Source: Aspidiotus rigidus (Eukaryota > Arthropoda > Insecta > Hemiptera > Diaspididae). From it: DNA of 64,000 bases. The stretch covers positions 12,028,001-12,092,000 of the forward strand of contig JAVHKY010000029.1 in assembly GCA_035079385.1 (NCBI GenBank), in the 5' to 3' direction. The notes beneath the pieces were generated by a model. It was not told the origin of the DNA and searched no databases. It saw only the letters and a list, made by a program, of their open reading frames with translations. Made by a program: the position numbers and the translations under genes. Numbering within the stretch: position 1 is the stretch's first letter; each line of letters opens with the position of its first letter. Of the stretch, positions 33,370 to 45,800 are shown one piece after another.

Positions 33370-33870
33370 GAGTACTGAAATTGAAGAAAATGCCTCCGGA
33401 GGCACTTCTAACATTGATCAGTGTGACCAGATGGAGCTTATTGGCTTATCAGTGTTGCCAGATGACAGATGATACTCAGAAGGTACATCAAAAACTTTGG
33501 TTTTTATTCGAACCGAGCAGCCCTAGCATCGAAGAAACTGTTGGAGAAGAACATGCCTCCGAAAGGGTCCTTGAAGGCACCTCCAAGCCTCCAGGTGGAA
33601 GAAAGGTACCTCCGAAGGCAAAATGCTCTAGCCTCCAACACCTTGGTTCAAATCCTCACTATAGCTCTCCGGAGGTGGCTCCAGATGCCTCCAGAAGGGT
33701 CCTTGGAGGCGCCTCCAAACCTCCAATGAGCCTTCAACATTGGAGGCGAAGGCCAAGTGCCTCCAGCCTCCAATACCCTTGCTGTCAAGTCCAAGTGGCG
33801 AGGCGTCAATGGTGGCGCGTAGGAGTCATGGGACTGTCTCAATTCACGAATAAAATCAAAGGAGGCGCTC
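33370..33870 (+). repeat. Degenerate minisatellite of 'ggtccttggaggc / cctccaa' words
   Basis: A 195-codon frame covers this segment, but its peptide is simply the translation of repeated words (cctccgaaagggtccttgaa, cctccagaagggtccttgg, cctccaagcctccagg). No splice sites, domain or family match is evident, so it is annotated as a repeat, not as a gene. Confidence 0.55.
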
Positions 33871-33969
33871 TTTATTTTTTTTTTTTTTTTTGTGGCGGAA
33901 GCTTGTCAAAAGATGATGATCTGAAAAAATTCACCCAGACATTTGAAATTCGTTTTTTCACTCGATAAT

Positions 33970-36810
33970 GTACAGTTATGTGTTTGAATCATAGTGAAGG
34001 GAAATACATACGATTTTTGTTCGATAAAAATATCTCAAAAGTTACAGTCGATATTACGAATTTACTGTCATGGTGAAAAACGCTACGATCACCTTCTCAA
34101 CATCAACAAGAGCGTCTCTACAGATAGTTTTATTTTCAAATTCCTGACTTGAAAATTTTAGCCATGCAGATTTTCGCGTAACCTCTTACTTCGCTAAAGG
34201 ACGTCGAAGTGCCTTCTTTTCTCTAGAGATCGTAGAAAGATTTGCGGAATATGGACTAAAACTGAGGAAGTCGTTTGGCTCCAAGTTCCTCATAGTCGTG
34301 AGTAGTTCTTCAAAAGTATTTTTAAAGGCCCTGGTGAGAGATATGGAAAGGGAGGGCTCTAAATTTGGTTTGATAGGTACTAGGTAGTAAATTAGATCGG
34401 ATTTCAACTCTTGGTATAACTTTTAGTTGGACGATTTTTCAGTTATTTTTCATACATTTTAGGTACGTAAGTTATAATCACACGTTTTTGTTGTCTTCAT
34501 TTCTCCCCGTTGATAACGAATAACTGCTAGCAAAATTCATCCCTACCTTCAATTTTTTTTTTTTTTCTCTATTTCGATCTTATCCATTAAGGAACCACCG
34601 TATTTTCCATCACGTTCCCGAGTATAACACGCAGTAGAAATTTGAAGACTCGATTTTAAATTTTTTTTATACAACACGCAGGTCAACAATAAGTCAATTA
34701 CAATAATCTTCCAAATTTTCTGGATTTTTCCACGAACCTTTCATACTTTTACTACGATTTTTTCAACATTTTCAAGATTTTCCAAGATTTTTTTCGTGTT
34801 TTTTCCCAATTTTCTAGATTTTTTCCGACTTTTGCACCGAAGTTTGTTTTTACTCGTATACAGCACGCACTCATGTGTAACACGCACCTTAGATTTTCAA
34901 TTTTTAAAAATGAGAAAAAGGTGCGCGTTATATTCGAGCTTTTTTATATTATTTTTCATCGGCTATATTTCGTTAATTATTCATTGTACCAAACCGAGAT
35001 TCTCTTAGAGGATTTCTTACAATGCGGCTGGCGATGAATCGTAGTGTAATCTGAAAAAGTCGTCGCCCTTTCATACTAATAATATTCTAAATCGCTTGAA
35101 GATTAGATACAGAATCCTCCTCTTATGCTCGGACAAAAAATTTTTGTGAACACAAAAAAGCGAATGAAATTTTCACTTTAATTTCGTATTATTTTTCTCA
35201 TAAATTAACAAAACAAAGGAAACAATTACCAAATAAATACTTAAAATTATAAAATTTACATTTTTCTTTTCATCATAATCGCTTTTACATACAAGTACGT
35301 ATTACAATATATTATCGTAATATTAATCATAATAATGATGATAATCATCATCATCGTAATCATCATTATCATTACTATCATTATTATTATTATTAATCAT
35401 AATAAAGAAAGACAAAAATGGTAAATTAACAATAACGCATTTCAAGTTTTACGTATAATCGTATATAAATAAACGAGGTAAATACGACAAAAAAAAGGGG
35501 GAAAAGTTGAACAAGAAAAAAAAAAAAAAAGTAACAGAAATGCAATAATAATCATGATATTATTCATTTTTGTTCCGACAAGTACATACAGTTTCCCATA
35601 ATTTTGCGCTCTTAAAAAATCGCTTTAAAGAAGAATTACACGAATAAATTTTCATTAGTATAATAATTATTCAAAAGAAAAGATTGAACGAACAAACAGA
35701 AAAAGAAAACAAAAAGTTACAAACATTTTTTATGGCAGGTCAAACAAATTTTGAAACATCTCCATCAATAAGACTAAATAGTGGCTGACATTTATCCTTG
35801 TGTAATTACTTATTTAGCACCATTAAAAAAGGGGGAAAAAAAAGAAACAATAAAACTGTATCATTTTTCGTGTAAAATATCGTACGCAATTATCGAAAAC
35901 ATGACTAAACCAGTTGATAGAAAAATAATGATGACGATATATTTACCATTCTTGTAATAAACGTTGACAAAAATTCGTTCGCAGCGGAGCTATAAATTCG
36001 AGACAGACAACGACGAAGAAACAAAAGAAAAAAAAAAAAAGGAGAGAGAGATAAAGAAAAAAGTCGCATAATAATACACTAGTACAATAACAATGAAATA
36101 AGACTAGGGTGAACAGATACAAATTTTTTACTTTTTCAAACGGAAATTTTCATTCAAACCTTGAAATATGTGTACGTCTATAAATTATAAACAGATTTTG
36201 AGGAGGAAAAAAAAAAGATCATAACACAATTCATAAATACAGTAATGCTAAATGATTTGATGGTAAAAAAAATAAAAATAAAAGAGGATCGAATTCGCTC
36301 GACTCGCGAGTTCCTTTTTTTTATGTAATAATAATTTCACCGTTTCTTACATCTATCTTCCGCTTACGATTGTAATACACTCTTATTTGCACTTTATAAT
36401 AAATTTTTACACGAACAAGAGAAAAAAAAAGAAAAAGAAGAAGAGCTACAACATACAGAAATCTAGAATATTTATATAATATAATCTAATATAAAATATA
36501 TTAGAATGTACTTAAATAATTAATAGCGTAATATAAAAATAAACGTAACCTCCACATCGATAAATCAAAAGGCCTGACTTCTCACTACGGTCTTTTTCGT
36601 TTCTCTTCCCTCTCGTTTTCATAGCTTTCCTAAGTTTAAAAAAATTTCCTTAAAGCGCGATACGTAAAACGAGTACGAGTACTATACAGAACAGCCAATT
36701 TTTTTTTTCATTACGGACTTCTCATCATCAATGAATTTATTATATACGCGGTATATTTTTTACTTCGCTAATACTCGGCTAATATAATATTGAATTGTGA
36801 CTCTTTCGAT
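33970..36810 (-). other. AT-rich DNA; probable long 3-prime UTR of the 806-aa protein gene
   Basis: Minus-strand sequence beyond the stop at 36811 is A/T-rich, lacks exons, and could be 3-prime UTR for up to about 1.6 kb. A trinucleotide-like microsatellite (ataatgatgataatcatcat and similar) is at 35331-35400. The part at 33.97-35.1 kb is intergenic, with nothing recognised. Confidence 0.35.
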
Positions 36811-39800
36811 TTATTCGGGTTTGTAGTACCGAACCTTCTTAGCTCCGGACGACATACTATCCATGACTTCTTTCCAACCTGCAACATTAACAAAAATTCG
36901 ATCGCGTGAGTAAAGCGAATCATGAAAACATAATATTATTACCTCTTCTTACACCGTACAGACGAATACGATTTGTTTTACTTAATAAGTTATAAAAGGA
37001 TCGATCTACTCCAATGTCACCAAGCATTTCACACAACACACAACACACTCGCACAACTCGAGAACTTCTTAATTATTTCACTGTATAACTTGATAATTTG
37101 GAAATTTTTACTTTATCTCCACGGTTTTACTTTAAAATTGGGTGCACTGAATGTTCGATGTGCAATTTTTAAGTACAGTAAAAATAATTCAGCAAAATAT
37201 TTACCAACTCAACTACCGTTTTCCTCCCCAAGATACTTGAGAACTCTTTGCTTCTCTTTTTTCAGCAGTATCAGCTGATTCAAACCACGACAACGACTTC
37301 CTCAATTTCAAATCCCAAGCCGAATATCACCCCTACTTCTTCACCACGAACCTCTCCCCCTACGAACTCGACTCTACCATTCAAAAAGATCTCCAAAGAG
37401 CCGCTCCTAACTCTAACATGCTCAAAAACTTACACCCCAATTCCCTTCATTCCCTTCTCTCTCCCTCAACTCCATCCTACTCCAAGGCTCATATCCCTCA
37501 GTCTGAAAACTAGCTATTCTTCTATCATATCTAAAATTCTCTAAGAATCCCTCCTCCTTTCATCCCATCGTCCCACAAACTCTTTCGCTTATTCTAGTTT
37601 TTCGAATCTAACGACATCATATTTCCATGCCAATCTACTGCCCAGTTCCTCCATCTCCTCGCCTTCCTTCCCTCTCTCGTCCCCAAAACTCTTTACTCCT
37701 GTCATTACAATCTCATATCTAGACCACCATCTTCTCGTACAGATGGATCCTAATCGGACTCCAAAACTGGCTACGATACTCTTTTGTATGAGAAACCCGA
37801 CCGCCATATGCTGCTGAACTATCTGCCACCTATTCCCTCCTACTCACCTCACTCGTCTCCCTCAACCTTGTGAATTCCTCCTCCTGTCTGACTCTCTCTC
37901 CTCTCTCCAAGCCCTACAAAACTCCTACTCCTCGAATCGCATTATCATCCTCCTGCATACCTTTACATCTTCTCTGTCTTCGACCGCTTTCCTCTGGATC
38001 CCTGGTCATGTCGGTCTACCGGAACAAGACGCAGTGAAGCAATCTTTGCTCTTCCCCTCTCCAGCCTATGATTCCAGATCTTTCGGAAGATTGTAAGACA
38101 CAGAGGAATATGACCTAAAGTCCGCTGGTAAGGGGTGTCGGGCTGATGTCATTTGGTCTCTTATGGAGCACGCAGTCTTACTTTTCGACTTAGCCGTGTA
38201 ACATAAAACTGGTTCTGAGAATTCATTGATCATTTCAGATAGATGAACGTGGTCTTGACGGAGCGGTGTGAGATCAGAGTTGTAGTCAGGAGGGTGTGTT
38301 GATAATGGCTGATGGTGTGCGGTTAATGAGATTCTCGAGATATGTCTCTAGGTATAGATACGATTTGGTCTAGGCGGTGGTGAGGAAGGGTGGACTGAGA
38401 ATACGACTGCGCATGGAGAATGAAGGCTTGTGAGTTTTGGTGAGGTCTTGGTGAAGGGCAGCTTCTGCACTGAGGTTAAGCGCTGGTCTCGTCTGGAGTG
38501 CACCAAAAGCGAGACAGAGGTTCGAAGATTGAACTAGATATGCTTCTATGTTGAGATCATAAACTGCAGCTCCGTAGCAGAGAATGTACCGAAAGTGGAT
38601 CGACGTACATGAAGAAGGGGGGGCAAATGAAGTTGAAGTTGGTCAACATGAGATTCTTTCTAGCCATTTGTTGACCTATGGAGGAATTTTGAGTTTTTCA
38701 CACGTTCCATGTATTTAGGAGTTTGAACATTTCCTTACAGGCCCGTAATTAGGGGAGCTGAGCCCTCCTTCAGACGTGTCACTAACCCTCTCAACCAAAA
38801 ATACAATAACAATAAAATAAAGAATCATTATTATTACGCTCTGCCCCCTAATTTTCATAGGAGCCCCTTATACAAATAGACTCAAGTCACCGCCCTGCTT
38901 TCCCATCATTTCTCTTCCTGACAGAAGAAGGACAAACATGGGGGGGGGGATGCTAGGAGGGCACTGTGACACTCCAATTTTCGCAACACTCCCGCAACTC
39001 GCGGGGGCGGCGGCGTATTCCCTCTGCCTGGTTTGACCACCATTTTTTTTTGTCGCCAATATTCATACCTTAGGAAACTATTCCAATACATTGATCCAAG
39101 ACCTTAGCATTGATTGAGGAAGGAAGGCGGGCGAATCCTCGTGTAGGTCAAGGTCATTTTGGATCTGGTGGACGACGTCAGGACCATTCGGCCGCCCTCT
39201 GGGTCAGGATCGCTGAATTCACTCGGGGAGTCCGCGAACCCCTCCTACCGTATTCAGATTGCTTTCCTAGTCTTAGCGTAGTTCAAGGTCATCATGCTCA
39301 CTAGCCCTTTCTTCTTACGATTTACAGATCAGTTGGAATCAGGAGGGCGAAGTCAAGGTTTTTTGGGTAAAATTCATTGGACTCAGAAGGGATAGAAGCG
39401 GTAACAAGCCTGGGACTCGCTCTTCTCTCACCATATTATTCAGGTCGTGCTCCTAGTCCTCAACATGGTTCAAGCTCATTAGGCTCCCTAGCCCTTCTTC
39501 TCCATGATATGCAGATCAATTAGAGTCAGTAATGCGATGTGAAGGTTTGTTGGGTGCAAGGGATAGAAGCGGGAAAATGCCTGGGACTCACTCTCCTCCC
39601 ACCATATTCAGGTCGCGTTCCTAGTCTTCAACGAAGTTCAAGGTCATCAGAATCACTAGCCTTCTTTCCCTATGATATGCAGGTCGATTAGAATCAGGAT
39701 AGCGAATTCACGGTTCTTAGAGTGAAAATCACTGGACTTAGAAGGGATAGAGGCGGGAATATACCGGAGACTCGCTCCCCTCTAACCATATCAACTTCTC

Positions 39801-42800
39801 AACGAGGTTCAAGGTCGTCAGGTTCACTAGCCCTTTCCTTCCACGATATTCGGATCAGTTAGCATGGAGAGTGCGAAGTCAAGGTTTTTTGGGTAAAAAT
39901 CATTGAACTCAGAAGGGCTAGAGGCGGAAACACGCTTGGGACTCGCTCTCCTTTCACCTTATTCAGAACGCGTTCCCATTCTTCAACGTTGTTCAAGGTC
40001 ACATGATCACTAGCCCTTTCTTCCCTCGACATGTAGATCAATTGGAATCAACAGTGCAGTGCGAGGTCACGTTTCTTTGGGTAAAAATCATTGCACTTAG
40101 AAGGGATAGAGGCGGTAATGCCAGGGACTCATTCTCTTCCCACCTTGTTCAGGTCGCGTTCAATGGTGACTTTTACTTCAGGTCAAGAATCAATCTGGCT
40201 GAGGTCAGGGTCCTGCAAGTGAAAATCATAAGACTTACGCCCGCCCCCTCAAATATAGAACAACCTTTTCGAAGCATTTAATGCGGATCAAGCTCAAAGT
40301 GCATGACGTCAGCGTCCTTCAGGTCAAAGTCATTAGCCTCAATAATCCTTTCTTGTCCTTAAAATATTACCAGGCTCACCGAAGAGAAGTGGCACTGCAA
40401 CTGATTTTTACAACTTTAAGATTAGGAATTCAGACTCCCGGGCCTAGGGAAAGAGTATAATTCCCCTTCTACTCGATCTCAAAATACGTCAATCGGGATG
40501 AGAGAAGTGTGAAGGCAGGGTCTTATAGGTCTAGATACGCCTCAGTCTTTCTTTCCAGTCATCATATTTGGGGTCTTTTGCAGTAGTTCCTGAAGAAGTT
40601 CAAGGCCATGACATTCTAAGTCGTACGTGGTCAGGGGAACAACTTCAGCGTCCTTCAGGTAAAGGTCATTGAACTCGCGAGCCTCGCACTCCATTCACTG
40701 TATCTTTTATGGAAGTCAAGATCAATCTGGATTAGAAGCCTGCAGTCGAGATCGTTCGGGTCAAGATGACTGAACTCATAATAAGGATGACCTTGACCTA
40801 ATTTAGGAATCTTCAATCAGTCAATATTTATCCCGAGTCCCAAGATCATGACGAGCCAGGAAATATGAAGACATGAAACAAATCAAAACCGATGTTGACA
40901 GAAGAATTATGAAGGGAGGACGCCAATATCGTTACGCCTCCTTAGATGTTGGTTTGTAAAAAGTGAAAATAGCGCGAAGTAATAACACGAAAAAAATGGC
41001 AGAACTTTCGAAGGTCATACTCAAATTTCATCATCAAAGACCACTCGTCGGAAGTTCAGTCCACCCACCGTTCGCCTGCAATGTTTGGAAATAGAAACCA
41101 AGAAGCGAATGAAGTGCCTGAGCATCTGGTTGAACTTCAGGCACCATTTCCTGGTGGCAGCGGAAAAGGCGGGCGCGGTAGTTGGATACCTAAACCGCCT
41201 GGTGAGAAACCTAGGAGGACCGAGAGAAGCAAGAAGAAGGATCATGACCACCACCGCCTTGTCGATCATCCTGAGCCGACTCATGAAGATACCATACAGA
41301 AGAAGAGAGATGGTAAAGATCCAACGAAGAGCTGCACTAAGGTGTATCAGTGCCTACCGCACTGTCTCGACGGAGGCTTTTTGCATATTAGCACGTTCAC
41401 CACCAATCGAGCTCTTTGCTCTGGAGAGAGCGGTGGTGACAACGACGACTAACCAAGAGGCTTTAAGGGTCAAGCAGGAGGCCAGGTGCTCCTTGTTTGT
41501 AAAAAGGAAAGCAAGAATTGCCCAGAAAGAGTTGAGTACATGGACAACCCGTGTGCTAATACACGTCCTTGACGAGTGGATGAACCGACTATATGGTCAG
41601 CTGAACTTTCACCTGACGCAGGTGTTGAGCGGCCATGGCTGCTTCAACGACTACCTTCACGAGAAGTTGAGGAAAGTTGAGCAGGCTACGTGTTCGCACT
41701 GTGGCTCGCTGATAGCAGATCACCTCCCTTCCAACGTCGAAATATTACGAGTATTACATAAGTTCGATTCCTGAAACCAAGTACAAGATAGGCCGAGTGT
41801 GCAGCAAAAGGTAATGGTAGAGGATGAGATAAGACACACTACTTTGACCCAAGAGATAAGAAAAATATACAAAACGTAGAGACGCTTTGTGTTTTCCCAC
41901 AAGAATAATATACTGAAAAATTCACATTATATTTGTTTCTTCGTCATCAGGTCTTTAAGTCACTGCTTCTGGGTCATGGGCCCATCCACCCTCGGACAAA
42001 TTAATAATACTTCGCTCATCCAGAAGTTGTGGATTCATTTGGAATCTCGTCTTCAAATTGTAGCACACGGTTCCATGATTGATACTCTGGATTCATCTCG
42101 TCAAACCTCTCGCTAAGGAAACTCTTAGGTGACATGATCCTCACACAAACCAAACCATTCACGGTGTAACTTCGAACATTTCATTCTGACCCATTAAAAG
42201 AGATTAGGAAACGAAAAAATACTCACCGGCCTGAACCATTCGGACGCATTCTGTGACGTTGAACTTCGAGCCGCGTTCCACAGTCTCTTTCAAAATTTCG
42301 CTCCGACGTTGATCTCCGCTCACAGCCGCTGCCTCGTCGAGTAGGTTCGCGTCCACCTCGAATCCAACAGTGATCGTATTACCGCCCTTCGCACCTGCGG
42401 CTTGCGACGGTAATACTATCACACGATTACCATCTCCGACTGCGCCGTCGGCTGCTATTGAAAGTTTCTTGAGTTTAGACGAGCCTCTATCCTGCGTCGA
42501 GGATCCGCTATTGCGATTGTTCTTTACTATAACAGTCTCTTCTACGGTGACGTCGCTGCCGCACGCGTTGTTGTTCACCTCGACCAAATCAGTCTGCGTT
42601 TGCGAGCATTTCGTCTTTACGGACGGCGCGGCCAACGTGTACTCGATAAATAGATCGTTACTATTCTTCTCGCCTTTGCCACCGTCCATACTCTGGTCGA
42701 TAGTAACGTCGTGTTCTTCGGCTGTAGTCTTTTTCTTATTCTTGTTTTTCTTCGTTTTATTACTAACACTATTATGATTATTATTATTTATATTATTAGT

Positions 42801-45800
42801 ATCAGTGCTGGTGTTAAGACCTTCCTTGACGGCGGACTTGTCTAATTTACCACTTAAACAAACGTGACTATAACTATTCGTACTACAATTATTATTATCA
42901 TTATTGTTAACAACATTAATATTATCATCACTTTCATTACATTTATTGAATTTACTTCTGCGTTTTGGAGCTACACCGATTCGGTTAATATTGTTACCTG
43001 TATTGTTATTACTATCGTTAATATTAGAACAATCATCGTTATTATCTAGATTCTTCGATTCGCCGACTGCGGACTCGGTGGCCGCGGCACTATCGGAGCT
43101 CGAGCAGGAATTACTACTAAGATTTTTACTTAATAATAACTGATCACAGCCATCGTCTACCTCGACGTGGTCTTCGTATTTCGTTGACGAGACTAGTTCC
43201 ACATTTTCAGGCGAGTCTACGGTATTCGCGGATTCGACGCCGGTCGAGTGGCCGCCGCTCGCGTTCGTAGATGAAGACGACGAAACGTTGGAGAAGGTCT
43301 TCGTCGTCTGCCATTTTGCGGTCGTCGTCGAGTCCCCGTCCAGAATCATTGAGCTCTGACACTGCGGCGACTTGGCGATGTCCGCGTACGACGCTTGCGG
43401 CGTGCAACCGCTGGAAGTGGACTTTTTCTTAATTCTATACTTGGGCGTCGTCGACGACACCGGTAACGAGTGAATTGAGTCGGAATCCGAAATTTTATCC
43501 GAAGGCACGACGGATGACACCGATTTCCGACGACTTCGGTGTCGATTCTCAGTACTACGCGTCGAACGTTTGAAACCACCGCTACCGCCGTTGTCGTAGC
43601 CGCGGTCGGTATAGTTGTGCGGCAAGAATCCGTGCGACATCGAAGCTCTGGCCGCGGCCGCCACCGACGACGACGACTTATGGTCGGTGTTGCGCGACTT
43701 ACTTCGGCGCTTCTTCTTGCGTTGCTTTTTGGTAACTAAATGAAATTCGTCCGTATAGCTGTCGTCGACAGGACTGTCGTAGTACAGACGTTTCGTGTCG
43801 ACGGATTCTTTGACCGCTATCGGCGCCGGCGCCGGAGACTCGCACGTGACCGCTTTTTTCGCAGGTGGTGGCAGTGACGTGGGCACCGGCGACGACGGTT
43901 TCGTCTTCGCCGCCTCGTATTGATTATCGTCGACCGAAGACTGTTTCTTATTCGATTTCGCCGCCGGCTTGCTGCTGTGTCTGAGATCTTCGAGACTGGT
44001 GCTCTTCTTGAGACGTTCTTTGGCCTTGGCGGCGACTGGTTTCTTATTGCTGCGTATGTCCTCGTCGGTACACGCCTTACCGCGAGTCTGCTTCTCGCCC
44101 TTCACGTTGCCGACGTTTGCCGGCGGCTGTTTCGTCCGGGGACTCTTCGGATGGCTCGCGGTACCGTTAATGGAATGACTGTTGGCGTTACCGCCTCCGC
44201 CATGGTTGGACGACGAATGATTCTTTTCGATATACGTTACGAGGGTGTCGAGATCTAGGCCGCCGCAATGGCCTTCGATGTTCTCTGACAGGGTAAAATT
44301 TTCAGGCTGCAACGAAGAAGAAAAAAATGAATAAATAATGAGAAATTAAGGAGACGTGCAAAAGCGTAAGGGGTGGGATGCGAGAATTGGATGAACAAAG
44401 AGAAAAAATTGAGGAAACACTTTTTTATGGAAGAGATTATCTGGCAAAGCCAAACGAATAAAGATCATGTTTCGTGTCTATTATGGCCATGCCTACGTTG
44501 TAATGAAATCATGGCCTAGCTAGCCTACGAAGGGCTCACTCACTCTGCTCATTTGCCCCATTCTTAGCTTGAATTTTGGGTTAAGCTATCTAGTTCATAT
44601 ACGGATATCAACATTAGCTCATGACGCCATAGCCACCCAAGATGGCCGTCTGTGACGTCATCAGCGCAGCTTCGGCTCTCTCTTTTTTACTCTCTTCTAT
44701 TCTCGGGGTCGCTTACTTCGCTCGTAAGCCTCTCAACAGTCTCCTTTATACTAGGCCTCCGGTTCACGGGTGATGACGTCATACTTGCAGATTTCAGAAT
44801 TATACTAGGCTACAGGTATACAGTATACTACATTATACTAGGCCTATTATTAGCCTTGAAACCAGACCTAACATAAAAAAAAGCTCAGATACCAAACCAC
44901 TTATAGATGACAAGGATGGGGCGAGGTGGATTGCACTCGCAAACTTCAGAATCAGGCACGGGGTCACGGTTGATGATGTCATCAGCTGATGACTTCATAC
45001 TGCGTTATTAGAGATAGGATTTGCTAGCATTCGCCGAATGAGTTTGTTTGAGATCAGATGAGAAAAAGACGGTTTCCTCAAAATGGTTAGATAAGGATCG
45101 CAAATAACCTGCTCTGTGGGTCAATCATTTCACTACGTACTTCTGCAGCGTCTTGTATTCATTTAGCTCTGACTTGTTTTACCTTCCGTGGCCTGACTGG
45201 TAAGCAGGCCCCTCCAACTAACCCATCGCTCTCTTTATTTTCATTTAACAGGGAACCTGTTTTATTGGGGGGTAAACTGAAGGAAAATGACGGGCGCTGG
45301 GCGCCGTCCGGCAAGAAAAAGGGACTTAGAAAAATTTTGATGAAGTGATAGGAGGGGGACTTATCCTCTCTGCTTCATGCAGTATATTATACTAGGTTTA
45401 TACTACGTATTATACTAGGCGTATACTAGGTCCAAGCCTCCTTTATACTAGGTCTAGGCATCCTTCATACCATAAGCTTACAAGATCTTTATCAATAGCT
45501 TATACTAGCAGTTTGTCCTAGCTCTGTACTAGGTCTTAGGCTTCCTTTATACTATAGGTCTAGGAGGTCTGTATTAGTGGTTTCACTAGCTCTGTGACGT
45601 CATCAGAAAGTGATGGCACGATGATCGTGACGTCACAGATCTCCATCGTGACGTCACAGATCTCCATCGTGACGTCACCAGATCTCCGAACTGATAACAG
45701 GATAGGCCTACTGGGGGTACCACACAGGCTGTAAAAATAAATAGCAGGTAACCTGTTTCATGGGGGCAAGCTGTAACATTTAGTAAATTATATTGGAGAA

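Noticed and set aside
33381..33968. 195-codon open frame on the plus strand
   Set aside because: The peptide is a translation of degenerate ggtccttggaggc/cctccaa repeats. There is no domain and no splice context, and an overlapping frame is equally open.
34186..35008. Frames in AT-rich DNA flanking the 806-aa gene
   Set aside because: Low-complexity translations without splice or domain evidence; consistent with chance in AT-rich sequence.
35331..35400. Possible CRISPR-like or structured repeat
   Set aside because: It is a simple at-rich trinucleotide microsatellite (ata/atg/atc words) without spacers; no CRISPR array is present in the window.
41081..41452. 123-codon frame overlapping the R1-like fragment
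   Set aside because: An alternative frame of the same LINE segment; only the 229-codon frame matches R1-type protein blocks.
42370..44258. Several plus-strand frames opposite the 2.1-kb exon
   Set aside because: They are antisense shadows of the GC-rich minus-strand coding exon, with Leu/Ile/Val/Arg-biased translations and no splice support.
44310..44312. Initiation of the 702-codon frame at this point
   Set aside because: The codon is TTG and it overlaps the splice acceptor ttgcag. Upstream exons at 53304-53369, 61921-61952 and 63084-63258 join in frame instead.
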